From Filosporella fistucella (lineage: Eukaryota > Ascomycota > Leotiomycetes > Helotiales), in contig JAQJZZ010000012.1 in the NCBI GenBank assembly GCA_030077755.1, positions 1,674,001 through 1,738,000 of the forward strand: a stretch of 64,000 nucleotides of DNA. The letters run 5' to 3'. The notes beneath the pieces were generated by a model. The model had not been told where the DNA came from. It worked only from the letters and a program-made list of their open reading frames with translations, and ran no database searches. This document shows positions 48,507-59,851 of the stretch, in pieces (within the stretch, counting starts at the first letter, position 1; each line of letters starts with the position of its first letter). Made by a program: the position numbers and the translations under genes.

Positions 48507-49139
48507 AAGGGTACACTGCCACTTGCTTCCAGAGCATAAAACAAGATACCAATCGGGATGAAAGGATTAAATATCAAATATCAGAACCAGAGGGACGACA
48601 CCAATCCATTGAAAAATGGTGGAAGAGAAACAGATAGATCAGATATATAAATTGGATACAGATGAAACGCCAACAGAGCTACTGCTGGTAGATATTGTGT
48701 AAGTATCAATTTAGAAATTGGGGGCGTCAAAAATGGTCACCTAATTGGCCCTTTGGCGGCCACTGCCGACCCGCATGGTGGGTGTTCGAGGGCAGTGACA
48801 CTGCAGGCGCGACGGAAATACTTCCCTAAGAGAACTGACGACAGAACAGGAATTACCAACATCAGTGATGCTATATATACGTGGTATGCTGAGTCTCATA
48901 TAGATTAAAAAATGTGGCCAGAACTCATTCTTAGTTCATGACTCTTTACCTGGCCTGTTGGATACGAGAAGCAAAGAGAAGGCAATCGAGAGGAGCCCAG
49001 AGGCTGGAAATAAAAGTCCTCGTTGGAAACACTCCAGTAGCGAGCGATCCCCAGCACCCCACAAGCGAGCTCGTAAAGTTCACTGTAAGCGCCGCGATTC
49101 TACCAACCATCACTCTCCTCGGACCGCCGTCAAGATACC
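48507..49139. other. Divergent intergenic, DUF3433 / YIH1
   Basis: About 630 bases between two divergent starts, so it should hold both promoters. A G/C-rich segment around 48748-48815 (ggcggccactgccgacc) stands out. No specific motif can be assigned. Confidence 0.5.
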
Positions 49140-49967
49140 ATGAACGAGGATCTTCAAAATGAGGTTGAGGCCATCAACTCTATCTATGGAGATGGCTCTC
49201 TTGTCTCTGCCGACGACACCGAGGTCTACATCCTACGACTTCACCAACAAGACACGTCGCTGAGAATACGAATTCCATCAGATTACCCCACCATCCCTCC
49301 AGCAGTTCTTGGAATACAGAGCTCTGGCGAACATACACGAAAGGGGGAAGCTGCTCATATAGTCGATGTATTCCATGATACACTGGGGAGGTTATTCCAG
49401 CCGGGAGAAGTCTGTCTATTCGATGTCATCGAAGAAGTCAACAGTCGCCTCCCTCCTGTTGGCGACCAGGGAGACACCGAAATAGAAACAGCGCACAGCA
49501 ACGAAACCGACGACAGGCAGTCTGGAGAGGAAAGTCTCTTAACAGCTGTTCAGCCTGGCTGGATCCTGTCTGATGTGATCATTGAATTGAAGTCGGTATT
49601 CGTTGCTCGTTGCGCTCCAGTTGTCTCATCCGACGAAGCCAAACAATATCTACAGCATTTGCTCGACAGCGACAAAAAGGTGCGTTCTGCTACACATAAT
49701 ATCACCGCATGGAGGATACAAGGCGCAAATGGGGTCACCTATCAGGATTGCGATGATGATGGAGAGACTGCAGCTGGTGGTCGAGTTCTACATTTAATGC
49801 AATTGATGGACATTTGGAATGTCATGGTTGTTGTCACAAGATGGTATGGAGGCCACCAACTGGGCCCGAAACGATTCAGCATAATCAATACAGTTGCTCG
49901 GGACTCATTTGTGAAAGGCGGATTTGTCAAAGAGGAGGCACCAGCGAAAAAGAAGGGCAAGCGTTGA
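49140..49967 (+). CDS. YIH1: YIH1/IMPACT homologue
   Basis: Single-exon gene of 275 aa. Residues 1-105 form an RWD domain (NEDLQNEVEAINSIYGD, IRIPSDYPTIPPAVLGI), the module by which Yih1/IMPACT and Gcn2 bind Gcn1. Residues ~150-262 form the ancient IMPACT/UPF0029 domain (FVARCAPVVSSDEAKQYLQH, THNITAWRIQ, DCDDDGETAAGGRVLHLM, VVVTRWYGGHQLGPKRF). The tail is lysine-rich. Length agrees with yeast Yih1 (258 aa). By family it competes with Gcn2 for Gcn1 in the cytosol and so dampens eIF2-alpha phosphorylation and general amino-acid control. The start is the first in-frame Met and begins the RWD directly. Confidence 0.95.
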   Translation: MNEDLQNEVEAINSIYGDGSLVSADDTEVYILRLHQQDTSLRIRIPSDYPTIPPAVLGIQSSGEHTRKGEAAHIVDVFHDTLGRLFQPGEVCLFDVIEEVNSRLPPVGDQGDTEIETAHSNETDDRQSGEESLLTAVQPGWILSDVIIELKSVFVARCAPVVSSDEAKQYLQHLLDSDKKVRSATHNITAWRIQGANGVTYQDCDDDGETAAGGRVLHLMQLMDIWNVMVVVTRWYGGHQLGPKRFSIINTVARDSFVKGGFVKEEAPAKKKGKR

Positions 49968-50321
49968 GATACCGGATTTCGTCAAATCGACTTCCTTTCA
50001 ACGTCCATGCCAATGCAACATAGGCACACTGTCTGGTCTCGATCATGGGTTCAACATTCACCCTCATATAACCTCTGAGCACTCGGGAGACAGAGGGTGC
50101 TGCTATGGAAGGAGGGCAAAGTCAAAAGCAATTGCCACCAGCCAGACGCCGCTCAGCGGCCCAATATCCCCTGAACGAAGGCTGGGAACAGCATCCAACG
50201 AAAGTTGGAGCTCCTGATGCGCTTACACATATGACAAAATTACAGCACGTATTGCAGTTGATGCCGAATTCATGGCAGAGGAAAATATTGTTGGCTGACA
50301 TTCTTATTTCGGAAGCCGCGT
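49968..50321. other. Intergenic, convergent 3' ends
   Basis: About 350 bases between YIH1 and the monooxygenase gene, converging. A 95-codon plus frame (50105-50392) overlaps the neighbouring coding end and has no recognised domain. Nothing else is seen. Confidence 0.5.
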
Positions 50322-52142
50322 CTACTTACTCAAAATTGCCTTCAGTGAGTTTCTGTAAAGCGTCCCAACGGCGACTGCACTCGCAGTTGTGATTAATCCA
50401 GTAAGTAGCACTGCATTTGACACCTGTGTTTCCTCCACAACTCGAGGCCAGCTGGTTTTCCCTCTAGTATTTACTGGTCCCGTACCAATCACATCGATTT
50501 CAAATTCCTCCCAATCAATGATGCTTGTTCTCTTCTGGTATGGAATTACTGCATCTGCCCAATTGTTTGTTATCAAGCCGGCTTCGTTTTTGTACCAGGA
50601 GTTGCAGTTCGGATCCGCAAATGCAGACTTTGTCAGTCGGGCTTGGATTTCATCATTGTACTGCTGGACCACTTGGGCTCTTGGTTCGATGCGCAGGCTA
50701 CCTCCTTCGTCTCTTGCTGTTTTGACCTTCTTGATGAGTTGATTTATGTATAAAGCCTGTGCCTCGATCATAAGAATTATGCTGTTGTGGCCAAGATTTG
50801 TATTTGGGCCTGAAACAGTCAGTGGATGTATCAGTGGGACATGGAAAAATCACCGTAGAGCATGCTGAAGTTTGGCATAGATGGTACAGTCATCCCAAGG
50901 TAGGCAGATGCGCCTGATTGCCAAATGTCTTCCATCGATTTTCCATTGGCACCATATATCTTGATAGGGTACATGAACTGTGTCGTTTTGAAACCTGTTG
51001 CCAGAATAAGAATATCAAAGTCGTATTCATTATCGCCTTGGACTTTAACCCCATTTGGTGTGATTTCTTCGATGCTGTTCGTTTCAAGATTGACATTTGG
51101 GCGGGTGAATGTTGGAAAGTAATCATCAGTGATGATTACACGCTTACAGCCAACTGCGTAGTGTGGCTGGAGTTTTTCTCGCAATTGGGCGTATCTTTCT
51201 CCAGGAAGCTGGGCTGCCAAGTGGTCCTTTGAAACCGACATCATGAATTCATGAACTGGCGAATTGACATCAAATACCACGTCGAAGAAAGACTCTCGGA
51301 AATCCATCAATCCTGCACGGTACCTCCGCCTAGCAAATGGAACATATTTATATATTGCTTGCTGGGTGGGCGAGATTGGTGCGTCATTGCGAGGTATAAC
51401 CCAGTTTGGGGTTCGTTGAAAGATTGTCAGGCTTTGGCACACTTTAGCTATTTCGGGTATTATTTGTGCAGCCGTTGCTCCATTCCCGATAATTCCAATT
51501 TTCTTGTCCCGTAAGTCATAGTCCCAATCCCAGCGGGCAGAATGCATGGACTTTCCCTTGAAAGAACCAATTCCTTTGATATCGGGATATCTAGGAACAT
51601 TCAACTGTCCCACCCCTGATACCAAAAAGTCAGATGTAATAGTATAGTCTTCTCCGAACTCAGCATCTTTACTTCCGAGTCGGGAAATTTTCGTTTTCCA
51701 TGCGTTTGTTGTGTCGTCCCACCGAGCTTCCTCAACGGCGGTATTGAAACGGATATGCTTATACAATTTATACTTGTGGGCAAGGTCGACGAGGTATTCG
51801 AGGATCTCTTCCTGGCCAGGATATTCTCGCGTCCAGTTTGGATTCGGCTCAAATGAGAGAGAATAAAGATGAGACCACACGTCCTGGGATCCGATTAGTT
51901 TCTGTCTTTCCGAAACTGTCAAACGATATACATACACAACAACATCCTGGGTATCTTTGATCGTTCCACGTACCTCCTACCTGATTTCCTTTCTCAACAA
52001 TTATAAAATTGCGTCCATTGCCCTTACGGATCATCTCAATTGCCGTTGTCATACCAGATATCCCGGCTCCAATTATCAGCACATCTGCGCGATTTGTGTT
52101 TCTGCCATAGTTGACAGTTGGTGATGGATTTGGATCCGACAT
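50322..52142 (-). CDS. Baeyer-Villiger-type flavin monooxygenase
   Basis: Three exons (51936-52142, 50854-51883, 50322-50809) give 574 aa. FAD Rossmann motif GAGISG at ~residues 25-30, then GGTWNDQRYPGCCC|DVWSHLYS. The Baeyer-Villiger fingerprint FxGxxxHxxxWD is present as FKGKSMHSARWD. The NADPH Rossmann motif GIIGNGATAAQI follows, then the ATGFK signature (ILATGFKTTQF). The second intron lies at MLYG|PNTNLGHNS. The C-terminal hydrophobic stretch (VLLTGLITTASAVAVGTLY) could anchor it to a membrane. Such enzymes insert oxygen into ketones using NADPH and FAD, in catabolism or secondary metabolism. No biosynthetic cluster core gene is visible nearby, so the substrate is unknown. Confidence 0.93.
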
Positions 52143-53070
52143 TGTAATACTTTTACAGCTCACTTCCACCAGGTTTCGTGCAATGGTAGATGGACCAATT
52201 CAGAAGCAGCGTATTTTCGACGGTTCGCAAAGACAGGTGGGTGTACAAGGGACGAGTATGAAAAGAGGTCTTCATGCCTAACTATATGGCCACTGCAGTT
52301 CTGGTCGGCAACTAAGGTAGTAATGTTCTGGCGGTCCAGGCTAATCATAAAGTCTCGATCGCAGCGCAAAGAGATGGAATGGCCGAGGTTGGTAGCCTAG
52401 TAGTCAACAAAGTTTCGGCACTATGAGTGCTAGCACCGTGTTTGATTCGAGGTACTCGGAGAACCGGGTGTCTTGAATCGAGTCTCTTGACTCTTCAGAT
52501 TCCCCCACATTTCGCTTCGCACCCATGCCCCTACGTTCCCCACACCTTGGCGGTACGCCAAGGGGCCCTGATCTCGATTTCGATTTCTATTTTGGTCTCG
52601 ATTTCAAACTTCAGCAAACTCAAAGTATCTTCCGTGAGGAAACATCTGTCAACGCACAGGCTCTGTCAATGTCTTCAGTGATCAGGTAAAGCTAATATGA
52701 GCTTCGACCGCATCCTGTTATTTGCACACGTCAATAATTGATCAGCTTTGAACTCACAGTTTCACCCAAGTTTCAATTGGTGGCACACTCAAGTCAACTA
52801 CTGTAGTCTGGGTATTGACTTCGAGGCACAAAGTAATTCAGGTATAGAATGTTTGTCATGATATTTTCATTGACTGTTCTAGTTTTGGGAAAGTTGGGTC
52901 CCTTCGTCTTCCGGATTGTGTACCGGTATACAATTCTGGCCTCCTTCCTCCTAGCACTTGATATCAAAATGGGTATGTACAAGAAGTCCTCCCAAAACGC
53001 CTCCCTATATGCATCCACCAGAACACAAGAAAAGAATGACTATGCTAATCGACCTGCGAAGAGCATGGAT
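52143..53070. other. Intergenic, promoter side of the monooxygenase
   Basis: About 930 bases. At ~52569-52607 a short imperfect repeat of tcgatttc units occurs (ctcgatttcgatttc ... ctcgatttc). Open frames of 69-84 codons lack any domain. The part next to 52143 should hold the monooxygenase promoter. Confidence 0.5.
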
Positions 53071-54333
53071 CTATGAATGATGGTGTTGATGGCGGCGGAA
53101 GTGGGCGGAGGAGAAGCGAATGGCGCGCTTGAGTTTGCTTCCAATAGCAGTGATGTTGATAGCAGTGGATTGTCCTGCTTTACAGGTAGTACCGGCTGAA
53201 ACTTGCATGACAGTGGACCAAGTACCACTTGCGCATTGTTGGAACGATGTTCCACCAATGCAGTTCCACATGCCTTCGGTAGTACAGGCAGTTCCAGCTG
53301 TGAAGGCGCCGGTGTTGGAGTTAGTTCCTGTGTTGGCCGGTGTAGAAGCCGATGCCACAGGTGTGGAAGCAACTGGAACTACAGATGAGGCTTTCGCTGG
53401 AGACGATGATACTACTGCTACTGAGGTTGCGGCAGGTGTTTTTGAGGTTGCGACGGTAGCGAAAACTCCTCCAGATACTGCTGGGGCAGACACAGAAGTA
53501 GCCTTTGACACGACAGCGGATGTAGCCTTGGAGACAACGGCTGAGCTCTGTTTAGTTCCTGATCCGGCTGTAGCAGTAGGTGCGGTGCCACAGTTGAGTG
53601 GTGGCGATGGGGTAGCCGTCGAAGTGCCCAACTGCTCTACAGAATCGCCAGGGTTGGGAAAGGCAAGGTCAGTAGAGTCTTGAGTCGTGCATGATGTTTC
53701 TGCCTTGATGTTGGCCAAGAACATGTCAGGAAGGGCGTTGAAAGCAGCAGTGTCTCTCTCCATGAGTTGAGTGATATTTCGTGACATCAGCTCGTCCTCG
53801 TCATTACGCTTCGAGGAGCCGGCAGTAAGTGAGATTGGGGCACAGTTCATGTACATCTCACGGTTACCAATTTTGTTGAACCATGTCCAAGCAAGGGTTG
53901 CCTCTCCAGTTGGGAGAGTGGTTGGAATCTTGAAAGAGTATGTAGAAGGGTCTACGGCGTTGGCATTGTCGCCATTGTTACCGGCAACACCTTGAATTGG
54001 GCATCCACCTTCGATGGAATGAATGACCTTCCATACGCTGTCTTTTGTTGGAGCTTTGTCATAGGTGATTGAGACTTGGCAAGATCCTCCACCGTGTGTC
54101 GCGCTCCCAGTGAACGCGAGCTTTTGAGTAGAGCCGAGAGGCATTGTATTGCTCGCACCCTCGGCATCATATACACCAGTTCTTTGCTTACATGGAAAGT
54201 TACTGCCATCGGCGAGGAGAGGAGAATTGTCGAGAGTTGATTTGCCATATGGGACTGGGGTGTTCATGATCATGTGTGAGCTGGCAACAGTTGCAAGTCC
54301 GAAGACTGCGAGTGTGGTCGACGAGAAGTGCAT
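53071..54333 (-). CDS. AA11 lytic polysaccharide monooxygenase with X278-like chitin-binding module
   Basis: Single-exon gene of 420 aa. The signal peptide (residues 1-19) ends right before His20 (SS|HMIMNTPVPYG), which becomes the N-terminal His of the copper histidine brace. The second brace His is H80 (GSATHGGGSC) and the axial Tyr is Y161 (GNREMYMNC), matching AA11 spacing. The catalytic domain ends near residue 225. A Ser/Thr/Ala/Val linker with a duplicated AVVSKATS unit follows. Then comes a cysteine-containing module (~350-395: TACTTEGMWNCIGG, FQQCASGTW) resembling X278, and a basic, His-rich tail (RRHQHHHS). AA11 enzymes oxidatively cleave chitin extracellularly, so it may act in cell-wall remodelling or chitin feeding. 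Family assignment is firm; the module name is less so. Confidence 0.92.
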   Translation of the reverse strand: MHFSSTTLAVFGLATVASSHMIMNTPVPYGKSTLDNSPLLADGSNFPCKQRTGVYDAEGASNTMPLGSTQKLAFTGSATHGGGSCQVSITYDKAPTKDSVWKVIHSIEGGCPIQGVAGNNGDNANAVDPSTYSFKIPTTLPTGEATLAWTWFNKIGNREMYMNCAPISLTAGSSKRNDEDELMSRNITQLMERDTAAFNALPDMFLANIKAETSCTTQDSTDLAFPNPGDSVEQLGTSTATPSPPLNCGTAPTATAGSGTKQSSAVVSKATSAVVSKATSVSAPAVSGGVFATVATSKTPAATSVAVVSSSPAKASSVVPVASTPVASASTPANTGTNSNTGAFTAGTACTTEGMWNCIGGTSFQQCASGTWSTVMQVSAGTTCKAGQSTAINITAIGSKLKRAIRFSSAHFRRHQHHHS

Positions 54334-57300
54334 TTTGATATGGGAGAGTAGTCGTGCCGGACGAAGTAGTCTATGTTTTCTTTTGTCGTTGAGAGACTGT
54401 GGGTTCGGAGAGTGTGTTGATGATCGATGATGTTTAAGACTTTCTGATTGTCTGACGCAGCCATGTCAGTCAGATATCCATGAATATATACTCGACATTA
54501 TAGTCGCATTCCAAACGACTGGAAATTTCCACATTGCATAGAAACAGTGGCTGGAGTCCTATACTCCGTAAAGAAGTAGGTGGCTGGAGCTTTACAATTT
54601 GCATAGAAATTGGTCGCCTCGTCAACTTCACTAAGATACTCGAAGATACTAAAGAACGATTCCGCTCGAGACTAAGAAAAGATGTGGCGCCGACTACACC
54701 ACGAAGAAATTGCGCTCGGGCGAACAAGGAACCGAGGAGCCAGTTGAATATAGAGAATTTTAGGGTGACATACCGTGAGTTTTCAGACACACAATGAAGA
54801 TTCCGAGTTGGTTGAAGGAGTGATATCGAGATTCGAGTTTTGAAGGAATGTGATAATGTCTCTGCCACAGGCAGTTGAACAAAGAATAGAAAATTGGAAC
54901 ACAGAGGACTAGCCTTGCAAAAATATTCAGTTGCTGGAGGAAGATGCCAAGGAGGTCGATACTGAGATAAAAATGAAACGAAGGGAAGCTCTCCATCTTA
55001 TATCCCTATGTCTGTGGGCATTCTGGGTACAATCTTTCCAGGGGAAGGGACATCAACGGCAGCCACAGGTGCCCCTGTGTTTCCCCGGCTCTTAGATGTG
55101 CTGCAGGGTAAACGTTAAAAGAAATGATTAATTGGCCCATACGGCCTCATGCCAAGTGGGATCCTTCTTGTCAAACGCGCACTCATGTGCTCCACTACGA
55201 CTCCTGGCATTCAGCTGCCGCTGTTCTGTTCAAAAGCTTGAGCCAGTGTGACGACCAGTCGAACGACTTGACTCACCAAAGTCTAGCAAACCTGAAGCTT
55301 AGATGACTGATTGGAAGCAGGGAGAACGATGCTGGCGACGAAGCACTGACGTGCCGATACTGCAGGGGCGTGATAGGCCGTCGAGGCATTGTTTCGCTGG
55401 ATGGCGAAACTTCTAGCGGGGAGAAATCGTGAAAATGCCCCTGACTACTGGACTGGACTGAACTGGACTTCTTTCCGTACTGACTGGAGGAATGTGGCAG
55501 GGGAATTCAGGGACGATCTGATTGCGGGCTATAGCGGCAGAATAGGGACGGGCTCAAGAAAGTTGGGTGAGATCACCCCTGAAGGCTGGTAGTTTTACGG
55601 CTCACGAACTCCAGAAGTGCAGCAAAGACAACAGATGCATACCTGCATACCTGCCACATACCAACCACTGACGGAAGGTATCTTTTTTTTTCTCTCACAT
55701 AAAGTGTTCACCTGCAGTGATCCACGGCCAATCAGCCTGCATAAGCCGGCCTCGCCTATGATAGCGATATGCTAAGCTGCCTAGGCTACGGAGGTAACCT
55801 ACTAGGGTATCGTAGCATTGGGACTGGCTTCAAAGGAGGCTGGTTAGGGTATCTAAGGTAGGTCCGCTTGGCAGGGGCAGCCCAATCAGTGGGCAAGAGT
55901 ACCAAAAAGCAGTGAAGGTGCCCTGAAGGGTGCGCTGGAAATGCGGCGCATAGCCAACTACAGCGTGAAGCCACAGCGTGAAAACCCGAAAGCGACGCTG
56001 ACCATTCAAGAGGCTGATGTCGACTTTTTCACTTTCAATCATCCCGAGTCCATCAGTCGCAGTCCATGTTCCTCTGGAAACTCCAGGAGTCAAACCAAGG
56101 GGGGAGGGTCTTACTCCCCCTGCATTCCCTATTCTTGCTTTATGCTTGGTCTGGTCGTCCGAAAGTCGCCCCAAGACCTCTTAGCAGACCGATCTTAAAG
56201 GCCACCCCTGAGTCGCTATTGGCCATTGTCCCACCACCAAGTCACCACCAAGATCTTAAGCGACCTCGCCTGTTCGTGAAAGCCCCTGAATACCCCTCTG
56301 CCATGAAACAGATTTTGTCTCGACACATTCGAATAGGCAAGAGGAATTGGTTCTTTGATCGACTTCGAGAAGCCATCGTATGGTCCTCTGTACTCTCAAA
56401 GGAGTGTGACGAACTTAACACGAGTTATCTTCTGTCACTCGCTGGCCTTATCCGTCCATCCAAGGAGACCGCGCCAAATTCTTTTCTCCAAGGACTTCTC
56501 CATACTGCAGTTTTGCCTCCAAGCGGACATCTCCCTTCAATTTCACCGCCACTCCGCGATCTTGAAACACAAGTACAAGAAAGAACCTGCAATTGCTCCG
56601 AGGCACGTGCCATGATCAGCAAACCTCCGTGCGAGTGCCAGACTTCCCAGTCTTTGAAGATCAGTTCCAGTCCTCGACAACTCAGCCACCAAGCATCAAT
56701 CGTAATATCCGAAATTTGTGGGGTTCGCATCGCATGAATTTCACGGATAATTTTTTTATTCTTGGATTGCTTGAACGATTATCCTCCCAGGTGGCAATGT
56801 TCATCCCTACTGATGTCGTGGCCTAGGCTTTCCGTTGAAGACGTTGGGCTTTCTTGTCGTAAACCAAATCGGTGCGAGGCTACTCAGCTCAAAACGACAT
56901 GCATTGTCACGAGATTATTTTGGTCACTTGAGTTTGTCGGTCAGCTCCGAAAGGCTGGCTGAAGAGTTCATCAGCCTCACTTCCTCTGCGCCTAAATCCC
57001 AAGCGACTACAGAAACAATTTAACCATGGCCTTGTTGGAGGCCACGAGGTCTACTCGTGGTCATGTTGGTTCTCTCTGTCGGGACAGAAAACCAACAGTT
57101 CTAGAAAGAAAATCAAAAATACCAACGATAGCCGAATGTTGGTCGCCGTTGATCATTGTTTATGCATAATTTTACCAACTTCTCCCCTTCTGACAGTTCG
57201 GCTTGCCGCGAGTTGTGCAGCCTAAATACATCATACACGCCTACTTTACTTTTGCAGCGAACGCTGCAGAACATAACCAGTTACCATTGCAGAATTTTGT

Positions 57301-57985
57301 GTCTCTACCGCTCAGCCACGATTGAAATCAGAGTCAAGATACCTTGCCCGAATACAAGAGGCGGTTTCACACTGCTGATCGAGTCCAAGTTTTGGCCCTG
57401 GCGATTATGTCAAAATCGACAGGTGGGCGAAATTTCGAACCTGTCTCAAATCACTGCATATGTCGTACTCAACGATTGAATTTTGGTAAAAGAGACTGCG
57501 CCTTCTCACCTGTCAGATGATAAGTACGAACCGTGCCTCTCAAACTTTATGGCTTGATATATGGCATAGAAGAACTTTTACTTTCTCTAAACGAGATCGA
57601 AATGCATTGAATATCACCTAAGACTATGGGGTATTCCGTTGAACGAAGGATTCAAAGCCAGCGGCTTGCAAGTGATACGTGTGCGGCGAGGCCAGAATCA
57701 GACGACCAGAATTTCAACACGAAATTGAGAAAGGAGAACGCGAGTGCCCATTCTATCTGCAGCGCCTAAATCCAAATTTTATCGTACTGTACGTGCCTTC
57801 TTTCTGTAGGTGGAAGATACCATCCCATCTACACGGCACTATCCAACATTTTTTCTTCTTTCTTATTTGTTTGCTTGGCGGAAACGCCTCGGCCGCCTGT
57901 CGGGTCTGGACCAGAAACATTCTCCCCCGCGTCGTCATTCAATTCTGTCAGCGTCAAGGAGGGCTCACATTGACCAGTCAAGGCA
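54334..57985. other. Gene-poor 3.6-kb interval
   Basis: The longest stretch without a supported gene. It contains the presumed AA11 promoter at its left end. The biggest open frame (223 codons, plus, 56066-56737) has no recognisable domain, signal or splice support. At ~57408-57438 acaggt...acctgt forms a small inverted repeat around gggcgaaatttcga. It resembles a tRNA T-loop (ttcgaacc) but lacks the other arms. No transposon frames, tRNA or rRNA are seen. Confidence 0.45.
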
Positions 57986-58576
57986 TCACTCACCATCGTA
58001 CTCACTACTCGTGTCGTACCATCGATGTATCTTCTCCCTACGAAATTCTTCAAAGTCCCACTCTACTTCCTCCAGACCCTCATCGCCGGCCGTATACACG
58101 TACGTCTCTGTTGTCACTTCGTCGATCTCCGTCTTCCCATCCTCTCCCAGAATCTTGACTTTGACTTTCAACCGGTCGTATTCACTCCCTTCAAACACGT
58201 CTAGCCGATAGATATCTCCATCTGTCAAGCCAGTAACATATGTTCCGCGCACTGTGTATCCTTTCTCGGGTATGATGCCTGGGTAATCGCAGCCTGCGAC
58301 TTTATGTCTGCAGTATTCGTGGAGGACAGCGGGGCGGATTGTAAGGGAGGCAGCGAGTATCTTGTGAATGGGATTATCGTCCACCTTACTAGTTCCGTAG
58401 CAGACTCGATACAGGATTTGAGGGACCATCTGCAGATGGATCAGCATGTACCATCATTGCCGCTGAAGTATTAGTGGTTCATACCAAAGTGCCTACATAT
58501 CGTCAGCTACCTAGGGATTATTCAAGAGTGGAGGATGTCAGAATATACCATAAAAGAACGCCGTATGTTTACCCAT
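57986..58576 (-). CDS. AIG2-like / gamma-glutamylcyclotransferase-fold protein
   Basis: Three exons: 58549-58576, 58485-58492 (only 8 nt) and 57986-58429, separated by introns of 56 and 55 nt. Splicing yields MGKHTAFFYG|TL|MVPQILYRVCYG. This restores the FxYGTLM motif that forms the substrate loop of AIG2/GGCT proteins; without the microexon the motif is absent. The 159-aa product continues with the conserved AVLHEYCRHKVAGCDYPGII segment, GTYVTGLTDGDIYRLDVFEG and the acidic residue in FEGSEYDR expected at the catalytic position. It ends in an acidic tail. The family includes gamma-glutamyl and gamma-glutamylamine cyclotransferases. In principle such an enzyme makes 5-oxoproline, the substrate of the enzyme encoded 16 kb away, but the exact activity cannot be predicted. 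Confidence 0.88.
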
Positions 58577-59851
58577 CTTTGCACGACTGCCTACACAGAT
58601 TATGGAGTTATGGAATGCTGTCTCCCATTCATGGGCCACAACAGGGTTTTAACTCTTCATTGCTTCATTGCTGTCATGATAAAGAACAAAGATAATTCAC
58701 CCCCACCAATGCAATCGCCCGACCAAAGCCTGATGGTTTAGGCCATTTATAAGTGGGTCTGTATAGCCAATCAGAGGACGTTCCAATGATGGTTTGTAGG
58801 GGATTTAATTACCTTTATTTCAACGACATATGGTGTGTTCTATTGATGGGCTTTGTGCTGAGATTCTCGTGTAGCCTGAGAGATGCAAAGGCCTGGGGAT
58901 GAAAGGAAATATTAGGAAGTCATCTGAAGTCTGTATTACTCCAACACCGAAACATTGCCCAGGGATTTAAAAATGAAAATTGAAGGTGTTACACATGTGG
59001 TTGAGTCTGAAATATATGTTCCTCCGCGGCTTAAATCATAATTTGTTCATCTACAACTTTTCAGCATTACCTAGGTACTCCCAGGGTCTCCGATTATCTT
59101 CAAGCCGGTTGGTATGGAGATGTATTGAAGCATAGCTAGCTCCCTTATGTTCTAGATAGAGTACAAATACTATACAACTATTTCTGTGATCGTACCTGTA
59201 AGATACAGCTCCCAATTCCATTTGAGCAAACCAAAAACGATGGTTTGTCTAAGGTGGCTCTTGATTCGGGACTAAAGATCCATATAAATAATAATTGAAG
59301 CCGGGGCTCAAGGCATTTCAAGGTATTCGGGAAGTGCGGGATATTTTGTATTGTATGAATAGTTCGTTTGAAGTTGAAAAGGATGTATGAGTATCTAGAA
59401 TAATTCTCTTTGAGAAAAGCATATCACACCTCACAATGCACCTAAACTATCAATCATGGCTCAAAGATTGTTTTTGATGCCGACGGCTTGATTCCGCATC
59501 GGAAACTTTGCCGAGGGGAAGTCTCCAAAATACCCCGCACCATGCCGTTGGAAATGGATGGCTGTGTTAAGTAGTTCTCTAGGCGGCACCAAAAATTTGT
59601 TGGAAAGCGGGCAAGTCTGTTGAACGAGAGGGAAGCATCCAATTAAATGATTGCCCACACTGGTACCACCACTTTTGATGGGATAGATAATCCGGTACAC
59701 CAACTCTTCGCCGAGACAACGGCCGCAATCGCATGTAATTCCGGGGTAGCTTCTCGCTGAAGGTTTATTTCTCCAGCTTCCTTCTTGCTGCAGTGAATCT
59801 CTATCATTCTTTTTCATTTTCCTTACTGAACGTGTTGACTAATTCCACAAT
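58577..59851. other. Intergenic, divergent promoters
   Basis: About 1.27 kb between the divergent AIG2-like and acetoacetyl-CoA synthetase starts. A 118-codon minus frame (59461-59817) with several Cys has no recognised domain and lies where the synthetase promoter should be. I do not call it. Confidence 0.45.

Noticed and set aside
53120..53683. 187-codon plus-strand frame opposite the AA11 gene
   Set aside because: It mirrors the Ser/Thr/Ala/Val linker of the AA11 gene on the other strand, which yields a long Val/Ala-rich shadow frame.
56066..56737. 223-codon open frame on the plus strand
   Set aside because: No domain, signal peptide, membrane segment or splice support, and several other frames stay open in the same region. 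Composition reads like non-coding sequence.
57400..57445. tRNA-like T-loop (ttcgaacc)
   Set aside because: The flanks form only an acaggt/acctgt hairpin. No acceptor, D or anticodon arms could be folded around it on either strand.
59461..59817. 118-codon minus frame with several cysteines
   Set aside because: Cysteine spacing matches no motif I know, and it lies in the presumed promoter of the acetoacetyl-CoA synthetase gene.
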